Source: an uncultured Verrucomicrobiota bacterium
GTDB lineage: Bacteria; Verrucomicrobiota; Verrucomicrobiia; Limisphaerales; JADLHS01
Direction: 5' to 3'
Assembly (NCBI GenBank): GCA_937894935.1
Contig: CALAYC010000320.1
Location: forward strand, 1-12,046
Length of the DNA stretch: 12,046 nt
Below, piece by piece: positions 1-6,181 of this stretch. Within the stretch, counting starts at the first letter, position 1; each line of letters opens with the position of its first letter. Position numbers and translations under genes: made by a program. A model generated the notes under the pieces. It saw only the letters and a list, made by a program, of their open reading frames with translations. It searched no databases and was not told the DNA's origin.

Positions 1-77
1 TATCCTGTCCATCTTGTTAATCCTGTCGGACACTAGGAAATCGGACAGGATGAACAGGATAAACAGGATTTTAAAAA
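1..77. repeat. ATCCTGT hairpin repeat, unit 1
   Basis: Arms are 2-28 and 43-69, and the 14-base loop is 29-42. It is nearly identical to unit 2 through position 55. The right arm consists of the 9-mers GGACAGGAT, GAACAGGAT and AAACAGGAT. A 36-base type A spacer (78-113) follows. Confidence 0.85.
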
Positions 78-113
78 TGAGGTGGGCTGAGATTGGCGGA
101 TTTGTTTCGCTGG

Positions 114-190
114 TATCCTGTCCATCTTGTTAATCCTGTCGGACACTAGGAAATCGGACAGGATGAACGGGATAAACACGATTTTAAAAA
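114..190. repeat. ATCCTGT hairpin repeat, unit 2
   Basis: Arms are 115-141 and 156-182. The left arm and loop are identical to unit 1. The right arm has two changes (GAACGGGAT and AAACACGAT). A 44-base type B spacer (191-234) follows. Confidence 0.85.
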
Positions 191-234
191 CGAGGCGAAC
201 TGTCGAAGAGACTGCACCTCATCCGGCCTGCGGC

Positions 235-311
235 CATCCTGATCATCTTGTTAATCCTGTCGGACACTAGGAAATCGGACAGGATGAACGGGATTTACGG
301 GATTTTAAAAA
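235..311. repeat. ATCCTGT hairpin repeat, unit 3
   Basis: Arms are 236-262 and 277-303. The first left word is changed to ATCCTGATC, and the last right words are GAACGGGAT and TTACGGGAT. The loop is identical to units 1 and 2. A type B spacer (312-355) follows. Confidence 0.85.
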
Positions 312-355
312 CCAGGCGGATTGTCGAAGAGACTGCTCCTCGTCCGGCCTGCGGC

Positions 356-433
356 CATCCTGATCATCTTGTTAATCGTGTCAAAGACCAGAAGGGGCAG
401 ACAGGATGAACAGGATAAACAGGATTTCAAAAA
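356..433. repeat. ATCCTGT hairpin repeat, unit 4
   Basis: Arms are 357-383 and 399-425, with a 15-base loop. This is the most diverged unit in the inner left arm and loop, while its right arm is almost the same as that of unit 1. A type A spacer (434-469) follows. Confidence 0.8.
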
Positions 434-469
434 TGAAGCGGGCTGAGATTGGAGGATCTGTTTTGCTGA

Positions 470-547
470 CATCCTGTCCATCTTGTTAATCTTGTCGAAA
501 ACCGGGGAATCGGACAGGATGAACGGGATAAACAGGATTTTAAAAAA
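470..547. repeat. ATCCTGT hairpin repeat, unit 5
   Basis: Arms are 471-497 and 512-538. The loop differs from units 1-3. It is followed by about 17 bases that match the start of the type B spacer (548-564), after which similarity is lost about 30 bases before the tRNA-Pro 3' end. Confidence 0.85.
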
Positions 548-592
548 CGAGGCGGGCTGTCGGAGGGTGATGATGGAAATTTTGGAGAAAAA

Positions 593-670
593 TGGTCGGG
601 GCGGCGAGATTTGAACTCGCGACCTCTTGCACCCCAAGCAAGCGCGCTAGCCGGGCTACGCTACGCCCCG
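593..670 (-). tRNA. tRNA-Pro (anticodon GGG)
   Basis: Read on the minus strand, the gene folds as a full cloverleaf. The acceptor arm CGGGGCG pairs with CGCCCCG, with discriminator A and an encoded CCA end. The D stem GCGT pairs with GCGC, including one G-T pair. The anticodon stem CTTGC pairs with GCAAG around the loop TTGGGGT, giving anticodon GGG. The T stem GCGAG pairs with CTCGC around TTCAAAT. It should decode the proline codons CCC and CCU. The length is 78 bases including CCA. The acceptor and D-arm sequence resembles known bacterial tRNA-Pro. Confidence 0.96.
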
Positions 671-698
671 ACCGAAATTCGGACTGAAGCCCGCGAGG

Positions 699-728
699 AT
701 ACTACCGAATCGGATTCTCGTGATTCAA
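699..728 (-). promoter_or_regulatory. Possible promoter of tRNA-Pro
   Basis: On the minus strand a TTGAAT box (723-728) is followed after 18 bases by TAGTAT (699-704). Each matches the sigma-70 consensus at four of six positions. The mature tRNA would start 28 bases past the -10 box. The -35 box lies inside the small palindrome at 718-734. This was assigned from sequence likeness only. Confidence 0.4.
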
Positions 729-747
729 TCACGAAGATTGTTTCGCG

Positions 748-813
748 CCTCGTTTTCGTCGTGTTTGCTTCCGCTTGACGCTTCGCAAACCTGATTTACC
801 GACGCGAACGAGG
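748..813 (-). terminator. Nested inverted repeat after the E3 gene, possible terminator
   Basis: It lies 9 bases past the stop of the dihydrolipoyl dehydrogenase gene. The outer arms are 14 bases (748-761 and 800-813) with 12 of 14 positions complementary. Inside, GTTTGC (763-768) pairs with GCAAAC (785-790). In RNA this would make a long stem with a smaller hairpin in its loop. There is no run of T on the downstream side, so it is not a textbook intrinsic terminator. It could still protect the 3' end of the message, or act with Rho. Confidence 0.4.
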
Positions 814-821
814 ACGATTTT

Positions 822-2237
822 TCAATGCCGCTTCTTCGCAATCGTATGCGTGGCGTGACCGTAGAAGGCTTCGGCGCATTCCATCAACGTTTCAGACAAC
901 GTCGGATGCGGATGCACAGTCAGCGAAATGTCTTCGGCGGTCGCACCCATTTCGATGGCGAGCGTGGCTTCGGCAATCAATTCGCCCGCGCCCGCGCCGC
1001 AAATACCGACGCCGAGGACGCGTTCGCTGTCCGGATCAATAATCATCTTGGTAACGCCGTCGGTGCGATCGAAAGAGAGCGCGCGACCGGAAGCGGACCA
1101 CGGGAATTTGACCACTTCGTACTTGATGCCTTTGGCTTTGGCTTCGGCTTCCGTCAAACCGCACCAGGCGAGTTCCGGATCGGTGAAGACGACGGCGGGG
1201 ATGACGAAACTTTCCGCGCTGGTAATTTCGCCGGCGATGGTTTCGACCGCGATGCGCGCTTCTTTGTGCGCTTTGTGCGCGAGCATGACGCCGCCCGCAA
1301 TGTCGCCGATGGCGTAGATGTGCGGGTCGTCGGTTTGCAACTGGGCGTTGACCTTGATGAACCCTTTGTCGTCGAGTTGCACCTTGGTGTTTTCCAGTCC
1401 GAGGTCGGCGCTATTCGCAGCGCGACCGACTGAAACGAGAACGCGGTCGTAGAGTTCTTCGACTTTCTTGCCGTCGAATTCGCTCTCGACTTTGATCTGT
1501 TTGCCGACGGTGGACATCTTCGTGACCTTCGCTTTGAGGCGAATTTCTTTGAAGGCCTTTTTCGCCGCCGCCACAACGGGGCGGGCGAGGTCGGGGTCAG
1601 CGCCGGCGAGAATATTGTCGAGCGCTTCGATAACGGTGACCTGACTGCCGAGCGCGGCGTAAACCGTGCCCATTTCCATGCCGATGTATCCGCCACCGAT
1701 GACAAGCAACGTGCCGGGGATATCTTCGATTTCGAGCGCTTCGGTCGAAGTCATCACCCGCGGATTGCCGAGGTCGAACACCTTCGGCATCGCGGGCACG
1801 GAACCGACCGCGCAGATGGCCGTGTCGTAATTGATGAACTGCTGGCCTTGCTCGGTTTCCACGCGGAGCGATTGCGAACCTTCAAAATAAGCGCGGCCAT
1901 GGATAACGGTGACGTTGCGCATCTTCGCGAGTTGCGCGACGCCGCCGGCGAGCTTCGTGAGAATGCCTTCTTTCCACGTGCGCAGCTTGTCCAGATTCAC
2001 CGTCGGCGTAGTGAACGTGATGCCGCGATGTTCGGATTCCTTGGCAGCGGTAATCTGATGCGTTGCGTAGAGCAACGCCTTGGAGGGAATACAACCGCGA
2101 TTCAAGCAGACGCCACCGAGGCGTTTGTCGCGCTCGATGAGAATGACTTTCTTGCCCAGGTCCGCGGCATAAAAGGCAGCAGCGTATCCACCAGGGCCGG
2201 CACCAACGACTACGATTTCGGTCTTAATAGGGTCCAT
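822..2237 (-). CDS. lpdA: Dihydrolipoyl dehydrogenase (E3 of 2-oxoacid dehydrogenase complexes)
   Basis: This 471-residue cytoplasmic flavoprotein reoxidises the dihydrolipoyl group on E2 and passes the electrons through FAD to NAD+. The FAD-binding GAGPGGY motif is at residues 12-18. The redox-active cysteine pair C44 and C49 sits in GGVCLNRGCIPSK. The NAD-binding GGGYIGME motif is at about 181-188, and YAIGDIAGG closes the FAD site. The dimerisation domain ends with HPHPTLSE, where H444 and E449 form the catalytic dyad. Length and order are typical of the family and all key residues are present. The start is 13 bases after the stop of the E2 gene, so the two are almost certainly co-transcribed, with E3 last. 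E3 is often shared among the pyruvate, 2-oxoglutarate and branched-chain complexes. Pairing with an AceF-like E2 here points to pyruvate dehydrogenase. Confidence 0.97.
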   Translation of the reverse strand: MDPIKTEIVVVGAGPGGYAAAFYAADLGKKVILIERDKRLGGVCLNRGCIPSKALLYATHQITAAKESEHRGITFTTPTVNLDKLRTWKEGILTKLAGGVAQLAKMRNVTVIHGRAYFEGSQSLRVETEQGQQFINYDTAICAVGSVPAMPKVFDLGNPRVMTSTEALEIEDIPGTLLVIGGGYIGMEMGTVYAALGSQVTVIEALDNILAGADPDLARPVVAAAKKAFKEIRLKAKVTKMSTVGKQIKVESEFDGKKVEELYDRVLVSVGRAANSADLGLENTKVQLDDKGFIKVNAQLQTDDPHIYAIGDIAGGVMLAHKAHKEARIAVETIAGEITSAESFVIPAVVFTDPELAWCGLTEAEAKAKGIKYEVVKFPWSASGRALSFDRTDGVTKMIIDPDSERVLGVGICGAGAGELIAEATLAIEMGATAEDISLTVHPHPTLSETLMECAEAFYGHATHTIAKKRH

Positions 2238-2250
2238 GATTTGAAAACGA

Positions 2251-3564
2251 TTAAAGCTTCACCACTTCCTCGTTGAAGTCCTGCAAGGCGGCGACGAGGT
2301 CCACAACGAACCGCGCCGCGCTGCCACCGTCAATGACGCGATGGTCATACGACAACGCAATCGGCGTGAGCAGTCGGGCTTCGACTTTGCCATCGCGCAC
2401 CACGGGTTTCATTGCGCCGCGACCGAGGCCGAGGATGGCAACTTCCGGTTTGTTGACGATCGGCGTGAAGTGACCGCCACCGATAGCACCCTGATTGGAA
2501 ATCGTGAACGTGCCGCCTTTCAAATCGTCCGGGCTGACTTTGCGGTCGCGGGCTTTTTGCGCGAGAACTTCCAGCTCCTTCGCGAGGTCGAGCACGCTCT
2601 TTTTATCCACATCGCGAATCACGGGAACAATCAGACCTTGTTCCGTATCCACCGCGATGCCGAGATGAACGTATTCCTTGAGGATGATTTCGTTCGCCAC
2701 TTCATCGAGGCTGGAGTTGAAGATTTGATGTTTCTTCAACGTCGCGGCCACGGCTTTGAGGACGAGCGGCGTGAGTGTGAGTTTGCTGCCCTTCGCTTCG
2801 TACGCGCTGGCGTATTTCTTTCGCAACTCATTCAAGCGCGTGAAATCGGCGTCATCAAATTGCGTGACGTGCGGAATGGTATTCCAATTCTCCGCCATGC
2901 GGCGGGCGATGACTCCGCGGAGCGAGGTGACCGGCTTTTTGAGAATGGGTCCCCACTTGGAGAAATCAATCTGCTCAGCTACCGGTTTTGCCGGTGCGGC
3001 AGCGCCACTGGATGCGGCCTTGGCTTTGGCAGCGGTGGATTGGAGCCGCTGGATGTAACTTTTGACATCGCTGGTTTCGACGCGTCCGCCCGGGCCGCTG
3101 CCACGGATTTTGGCGAGATTGATTCCCAGTTCACGCGCCCAGCGACGGAGCGACGGGGAAGCCACCGGAGCGGCAACCGCATTACCGGATTCTTCTTCGT
3201 CGGCATCGACTGCGACGGGTTCATCCGCTTCGTCTTCGAGTTCCGGTTCGGGTTGTGGCGCGGGACGTTTCTTTGGAGCGGTGGATTTGGCCGGCTTCTT
3301 GGCGGCTGGCGCTTCGGCTTCGGCGGAATCTGCTCCGCCGCTGAGCGTCAGGATGCGTTGCCCGACGCTGATTTTGTCGCCGGTTTTGACGTGGATTTTT
3401 TCCACTTTGCCGGCAGCGGTGGCAGGGATGGCGGCGACGGCTTTTTCGTTTTCGAGTTCGATGATGGTTTGATCTTTGGCAATCGTGTCGCCTTCTTGCA
3501 CGAAGATACTCACGACTACGCCGGAATCTGCACCCTCGCCGAGTTTAGGTAATTTCAAATCCAT
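2251..3564 (-). CDS. aceF: Dihydrolipoamide acyltransferase (E2), probably of pyruvate dehydrogenase
   Basis: The protein moves the acetyl group from E1 to CoA and forms the core of the complex. With the start at 3564 it has 437 residues. One lipoyl domain covers about 1-75, with K41 in ENEKA as the lipoylated lysine. A flexible linker, first Ala/Pro/Lys-rich and then acidic, covers about 76-132. The E1/E3-binding domain is at about 134-170. The catalytic domain runs from about 205 to the end, with the DHRVIDG motif (H408, D412). The frame stays open to an ATG at 3630, which would add 22 residues. MDLKLPKLGEG is the usual E2 N-terminus, so 3564 is preferred. The catalytic domain reads most like AceF (HFTPIVNKPEVAILG and SYDHRVIDGG), which normally works with a homodimeric AceE-type E1. 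No E1 gene is adjacent. A 2-oxoglutarate or branched-chain role is less likely but not excluded. Confidence 0.93.
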   Translation of the reverse strand: MDLKLPKLGEGADSGVVVSIFVQEGDTIAKDQTIIELENEKAVAAIPATAAGKVEKIHVKTGDKISVGQRILTLSGGADSAEAEAPAAKKPAKSTAPKKRPAPQPEPELEDEADEPVAVDADEEESGNAVAAPVASPSLRRWARELGINLAKIRGSGPGGRVETSDVKSYIQRLQSTAAKAKAASSGAAAPAKPVAEQIDFSKWGPILKKPVTSLRGVIARRMAENWNTIPHVTQFDDADFTRLNELRKKYASAYEAKGSKLTLTPLVLKAVAATLKKHQIFNSSLDEVANEIILKEYVHLGIAVDTEQGLIVPVIRDVDKKSVLDLAKELEVLAQKARDRKVSPDDLKGGTFTISNQGAIGGGHFTPIVNKPEVAILGLGRGAMKPVVRDGKVEARLLTPIALSYDHRVIDGGSAARFVVDLVAALQDFNEEVVKL

Positions 3565-3730
3565 AGTTCCAAAGGCGGCACAGCATGAATGAATTGCGCC
3601 TGACTTCCTAGAAAATTTTCGTTGCGCCACGGACGCTGCGGCCGCCAGTCAAGTTGGCGCACTTTTCGGCAGATGCAAATCGTTGCCTTTCCCCGTTGCC
3701 TCCCGTCCCGGATGATTTAGCTTTCCCGGC
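3565..3730. promoter_or_regulatory. Divergent intergenic region between E2 and hydrolase genes
   Basis: These 166 bases must hold the promoters of the E2-E3 operon (minus strand) and of the metallo-hydrolase gene (plus strand). Visible elements are a perfect 10-base palindrome, GAAAATTTTC (3611-3620), and a 7-base inverted repeat, TGCGCCA (3623-3629) with TGGCGCA (3655-3661). No convincing -35/-10 pair or strong ribosome binding site is seen on either side. Confidence 0.4.
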
Positions 3731-4594
3731 ATGAAAACCTCCCTCGTCCTGGCGCTCACCTGGGCCTTGTCCGCGACCTGTGCCATCGCCCAACGCGATT
3801 TTTTGCAGGTCGAAATCAAAACCATCCCCGTCGCGAAGAATATTTATATGCTCGAAGGCGCGGGCGGAAACATCGGCGTCTCCATCGGACCGGACGGCAA
3901 TCTGATTGTGGACGATCAATTCGCGCCGCTGGCGGAGAAGATTGACGCGGCGTTGCAGAAGTTAAATCCCGGCAAAATCAAGTTCGTCCTCAACACGCAT
4001 CATCACGGCGATCACACCGGCGGGAACGCGGCGTTCGGCGCAAAAGACGCGACCATCATCGCGCAGCACAATGTCCGCAAACGGCTCGCCAATGATAACA
4101 ACGCGAAGCAGGAATCACTGCCGGTCATCACGTTCGATCACAGCGCGTCGGTGCATTTCAATGGCGAGGAAATCAGGTTGCTCCATCACGGTCCGGGACA
4201 CACGGATGGCGACAGCGTAATTCATTTCACGGGCGCAAACGTGGTTCACATGGGCGACCAGTTTTTCAACGGCGGATTTCCGTTCGTGGATTTGAACAGC
4301 GGCGGCAGCGTGGAAGGCTACATCAAAACGGTTGCTGCGGTTCTGGAAAAGATTCCCGCCGATGCAAAGATTATTCCCGGACACGGGCCGCTGGCGAATG
4401 TCGAAGATTTGAAAAATTTTCACACGATGCTGGTGGAAACGACTGGGTTGGTGAAGCAGGGGATCGCGGCCGGAAAAACGCTTGAGGAATTGAAGTCAGC
4501 GGGATTGCCGGAGAAATATCAGCGCTTCGGCACTGGCTTCATCAAAACCGATCGCTGGATTGAAACGATTTATAACGACGCGAAAAAGCGGTAG
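3731..4594 (+). CDS. Secreted metallo-beta-lactamase-fold hydrolase
   Basis: This 287-residue protein begins with a cleavable signal peptide (a hydrophobic stretch ending in CAIA, cut near residue 20/21), so it should act outside the cytoplasmic membrane. It is a complete metallo-beta-lactamase fold. The metal-binding HHHGDH motif gives H90, H92, D94 and H95. H157 lies in GPGHTDGD, the bridging D176 in HMGD, and H218 in PGHGP. This full dinuclear zinc set predicts an active hydrolase. The substrate cannot be read from the sequence. The motif spacing resembles the large group of periplasmic MBL proteins annotated as cyclases, SoxH-like or quinoprotein-relay hydrolases rather than true carbapenemases. 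The gene stands alone, divergent from E2. A 5-bp hairpin (GTGCT, AGCAC) overlaps the last stop base, without a T tract. Confidence 0.9.
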   Translation: MKTSLVLALTWALSATCAIAQRDFLQVEIKTIPVAKNIYMLEGAGGNIGVSIGPDGNLIVDDQFAPLAEKIDAALQKLNPGKIKFVLNTHHHGDHTGGNAAFGAKDATIIAQHNVRKRLANDNNAKQESLPVITFDHSASVHFNGEEIRLLHHGPGHTDGDSVIHFTGANVVHMGDQFFNGGFPFVDLNSGGSVEGYIKTVAAVLEKIPADAKIIPGHGPLANVEDLKNFHTMLVETTGLVKQGIAAGKTLEELKSAGLPEKYQRFGTGFIKTDRWIETIYNDAKKR

Positions 4595-4746
4595 TGCTCG
4601 AAGCACATCATTGGGGTGGTTGGCTGTAGCGTCACGTTTTGAGCAGATGCGGCGTGCGTGGCTTGCGGGCGGTAAAAAGTGAAACGGTAACTGTGTGATC
4701 GGCGGTAAATTCTGACGAGACAACCAGATGTCGTTGGCAAAAAGTC

Positions 4747-4775
4747 TTGCTTGAGAGCGGGAGGTTATCTAGCCT
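4747..4775 (+). promoter_or_regulatory. Possible promoter of tRNA-Arg
   Basis: TTGCTT (4747-4752) and TAGCCT (4770-4775) are 17 bases apart. The mature tRNA starts 15 bases further on. The -10 box is weak, keeping only the conserved TA and final T, so this is tentative. Confidence 0.3.
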
Positions 4776-4790
4776 ACGAATCCCTTGGGC

Positions 4791-4867
4791 GCACCCATAG
4801 CTCAATTGGATAGAGCATCTGACTACGGATCAGAAGGTTTTAGGTTCAACTCCTAATGGGTGCGCCA
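4791..4867 (+). tRNA. tRNA-Arg (anticodon ACG)
   Basis: This is a complete 77-base cloverleaf. The acceptor GCACCCA pairs with TGGGTGC, with discriminator G and an encoded CCA. The D stem GCTC pairs with GAGC. The anticodon stem TCTGA pairs with TCAGA around CTACGGA, giving anticodon ACG. The T stem TTAGG pairs with CCTAA around TTCAACT. The first anticodon base A is normally edited to inosine by TadA, so it should read CGU, CGC and CGA. Confidence 0.97.
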
Positions 4868-4895
4868 GTTTTCATCAATTTCTACCCCCAAAATA

Positions 4896-4909
4896 GACGG
4901 GCATCCGTC
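4896..4909 (+). terminator. Small hairpin after tRNA-Arg, weak terminator candidate
   Basis: GACGG (4896-4900) and CCGTC (4905-4909) form a 5-bp stem with a GCAT loop, 29 bases past the tRNA. Only three consecutive T follow within the next few bases. It is plausible as an end point for the tRNA transcript but not strong. Confidence 0.25.
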
Positions 4910-5115
4910 CAGATTTCAAACGCGGCCGGATACGCAAATTTCGGTTGTCCGTTTTCGGAGGAAATTTCGCTTAAATGAATATTGCGGCGGTGGTGTCACT
5001 TGATAGTTGTATTTTGTATGCCCGGTAAACTTCATGTTTTGCTTGCCGACGGAGAGATTCTGCCTTCGCAAGGCCAATGAGTGATCATGCGCCAAATGCG
5101 GTGGATGTGTTCTCG

Positions 5116-5491
5116 GAGGCGCTGGCGATGATGGCGCATCCGAACATTGCGCAGGTCCTGGATGCCGGCGCGACGGAGACGGGGCGGCCTTTACTTCGTG
5201 ATGGAATTGATTCGGGGCATCAAGATCACGGATTACTGCGATCAGAACTGTCTGACGACCCGCGCGCGTTTGGAGTTGTTTGCGGAAGTTTGCCATGCGA
5301 TTCAGCACGCGCACCAAAAGGGCATCATTCATCGCGACATCAAGCCTTCCAACATTCTCGTCACGACAACCGCCGAGGGGAAGCCGTTGCCCAAGGTCAT
5401 TGATTTCGGCATCGCCAAAGCCACCACGGGGCAGCAACTCACAGATAAAACGTTGTTTACGGCGTTTGAGATGTTGATCGGCACGCCGCCG
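5116..5491 (+). pseudogene. Ser/Thr protein kinase fragment (truncated, frameshifted)
   Basis: This is the middle of a Hanks-type bacterial protein kinase. Similarity starts at EALAMMAHPNIAQVLDAG, the end of the N-lobe, in the frame of 5077. It changes frame at 5190-5192, where one extra T lies in the codons for Pro-Tyr of the expected GRPYFVMEL. It continues in the frame of 5192 through HRDIKPSN (catalytic Asp and Asn) and DFG, up to GTP in the activation segment. The glycine-rich loop, the ATP-binding lysine and everything after the activation segment (APE region, rest of the C-lobe) are absent. The catalytic motifs that remain are intact, but the domain cannot fold or bind ATP normally. 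At about 5488-5491 the sequence changes into an amidohydrolase fragment. Kinases with this HPNIAQVLDAG and IIHRDIKPSNILV wording are multicopy in some PVC and related bacteria. Confidence 0.85.
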
Positions 5492-6105
5492 GTCCGCAGA
5501 ATGCTGGAGTTGGGGCTTTCCGTCGGCGCCGGCACGGATGCGACACGCGTCGCGAGTTACAATCCGTGGGTGTCGCTCTATTGGCTCACCACTGGCAAGA
5601 CCGTTGGCGGCGCAGCGATGTATCCGGATAAAAATCGCCTGAGTCGCGAGGAAGCATTGCGGCTTTTCACGCAAGGCAGCAGTTGGTTCAGCAGCGAGAG
5701 CGGTAAGAAGGGGCAATCGCCGTGGGACAGTTCGCGGACCTGATCGCATTGACGGACGATTACTTCGCGGTGCCGGACGAAACGATCAAGAACATTGAAT
5801 CTGTACTGACCATTGTCGGTGGCAAAGTCGTTCATGCGACGAACGAGTTTGCGCCTCATGCGCCGCCGCCAATTCCTGTGCTGCCGGAGTGGTCGCCGGT
5901 AAAGGTGTTTGGTGGCTACAGCGCGCCGCTGGACGTTCGCAAAGCCGCGCGCGCCGGTGTGCCGATGTCGCAGCATCAACACAACGCGAGTTGCCACGAG
6001 CACGGCTGCAATCATGCATGGCATCAACTGGTCGCCGGCGTGGAATCCGCGCGCAATCGTTACGCCGGGTTCTTCGGACTCGGCTGCGATTGCTTTGCGT
6101 TTTAG
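5489..6105 (+). pseudogene. YtcJ-like amidohydrolase 3' fragment (frameshifted)
   Basis: This is the C-terminal part of a metal-dependent amidohydrolase of the YtcJ type. It is joined in frame to the kinase fragment. The first frame encodes VRRMLELGLSVGAGTDATR (the GTD Asp is a metal ligand in the family), then ASYNPWVSLYWLTTGKTVGG. At a run of four G (5710-5713) the frame is lost. Restoring one G gives the family sequence AIAVGQFADLIALTDDYF in the frame of 5722, which continues to a normal-looking end, GLGCDCFAF, and stop. Everything upstream of the GTD region is missing, including the N-terminal metal-binding histidines and signal region. The gene is therefore dead, whatever the status of the one-base shift. 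The two frames together cover roughly the last 200 residues of a protein that normally has about 550-600. Confidence 0.85.
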
Positions 6106-6181
6106 AAATGGGGTGACAGTGCCGACTCCAAATTGGATCCTTGCGCTGCAACTGTGAATTCTTTATCTCAGATTTCGCCTT

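Larger units (their letters stand above)
1..547. repeat. Array of five hairpin-forming ATCCTGT repeats
   Basis: Five related units of 77-78 bases lie head-to-tail at a period of 113-121 bases and fill this gene-free stretch. Each unit has a left arm of three consecutive 9-base words related to ATCCTGTCC. A loop of 14-15 bases follows, then a right arm of three 9-base words related to GAACAGGAT, the reverse complement of the left word. A TTTTAAAAA-like tail ends the unit. In the first unit, positions 2-28 pair with 43-69: 22 Watson-Crick pairs plus one G-T out of 27. The spacers fall into two families, of 36 and 44 bases. The first unit begins at the window edge, so the array may continue to the left. 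No reading frame with recognisable protein content is present. I believe similar ATCCTGT-rich repeats are dispersed in other environmental bacterial genomes, but I could not check this. The function is unknown. Confidence 0.9.

Noticed and set aside
1..547. CRISPR array
   Set aside because: The repeats are about 77 bases and imperfect, the spacers themselves are repeated in families, there are only five units, and no cas gene is present.
2341..3552. Long plus-strand open frame (403 codons) opposite the E2 gene
   Set aside because: It has no recognisable motifs and has the composition expected of an antisense shadow. E2 on the other strand has full domain support.
4975..5028. Short open frame of 17 codons with GGAGG upstream (4957-4961)
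   Set aside because: The spacing to the ATG is 13 bases, the peptide resembles nothing known, and the region borders decaying genes. There is too little to call a gene.
5147..5743. A functional 198-residue kinase fusion protein
   Set aside because: Its ATG is out of frame with the preceding kinase sequence, the ATP-binding lobe is missing, and the tail ends in a frameshift.
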